A stretch of DNA of 6,694 nt from JAFDVL01 sp043736395 (lineage in GTDB: Bacteria; Acidobacteriota; Blastocatellia; RBC074). This document shows, one piece after another, positions 6,682-6,694 of this stretch. Below the pieces are notes generated by a model. That model worked only from the letters and a program-made list of their open reading frames with translations. It was not told the origin of the DNA and did no database searches. The stretch is taken from positions 1 to 6,694 of the forward strand of contig JAYTCQ010000279.1 in assembly GCA_043736395.1 (NCBI GenBank), in the 5' to 3' direction. Each line of letters starts with the position of its first letter. Position 1 is the stretch's first letter. The position numbers and the translations under genes are program-made.

Positions 6682-6694
6682 GACAGTTTTAATG

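Overview
The window reads as chromosomal DNA from a bacterium of moderate GC content (a little under half G+C by eye). Acidobacteriota, perhaps Blastocatellia, is my best guess. The clues are a secreted subtilase ending in a glycine/aspartate hexapeptide repeat, a small secreted protein of a type I associate with that phylum, and a dispersed hairpin repeat (with the tract GGCATAAAGCCCAGGGT) that I remember from Acidobacteria and Planctomycetes. This assignment rests on memory, not on a search.

Layout, all genes on the + strand. Positions 1-61 hold a branchless stem-loop followed by six T, probably the terminator of a gene to the left or an attenuator in a leader. Positions 62-120 form a short leader in which the Shine-Dalgarno sequence of the next gene can pair perfectly with an upstream CCTCTCC. 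Positions 121-2175 encode a secreted S8 (subtilisin-like) protease with signal peptide, propeptide, complete catalytic residues and a C-terminal array of six-residue units containing eight exact GLILAD copies. Positions 2176-2326 contain a perfect 13-bp inverted repeat. Positions 2327-3271 encode a two-lobed GNAT-type acetyltransferase. Positions 3272-3444 are non-coding. Positions 3445-5934 encode a membrane-bound PAS-GGDEF-EAL protein that keeps all motifs for making and degrading cyclic di-GMP. Positions 6163-6535 are the remains of a small secreted-protein gene broken by two frameshifts. Positions 6583-6681 are a composite hairpin repeat of REP type that may run past the window edge.

The three intact genes are separated by 151 and 173 bases, with structure or no signal between them, and each has its own ribosome binding site. 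I see no sign that they form one operon or pathway. The most distinctive element is the hexad array of the protease. Its six-residue register extends well beyond the exact repeats, and every one of the eight GLILAD units is spelled with different synonymous codons. This points to an old, selected protein structure (possibly a beta-solenoid) and not to a recent DNA expansion.
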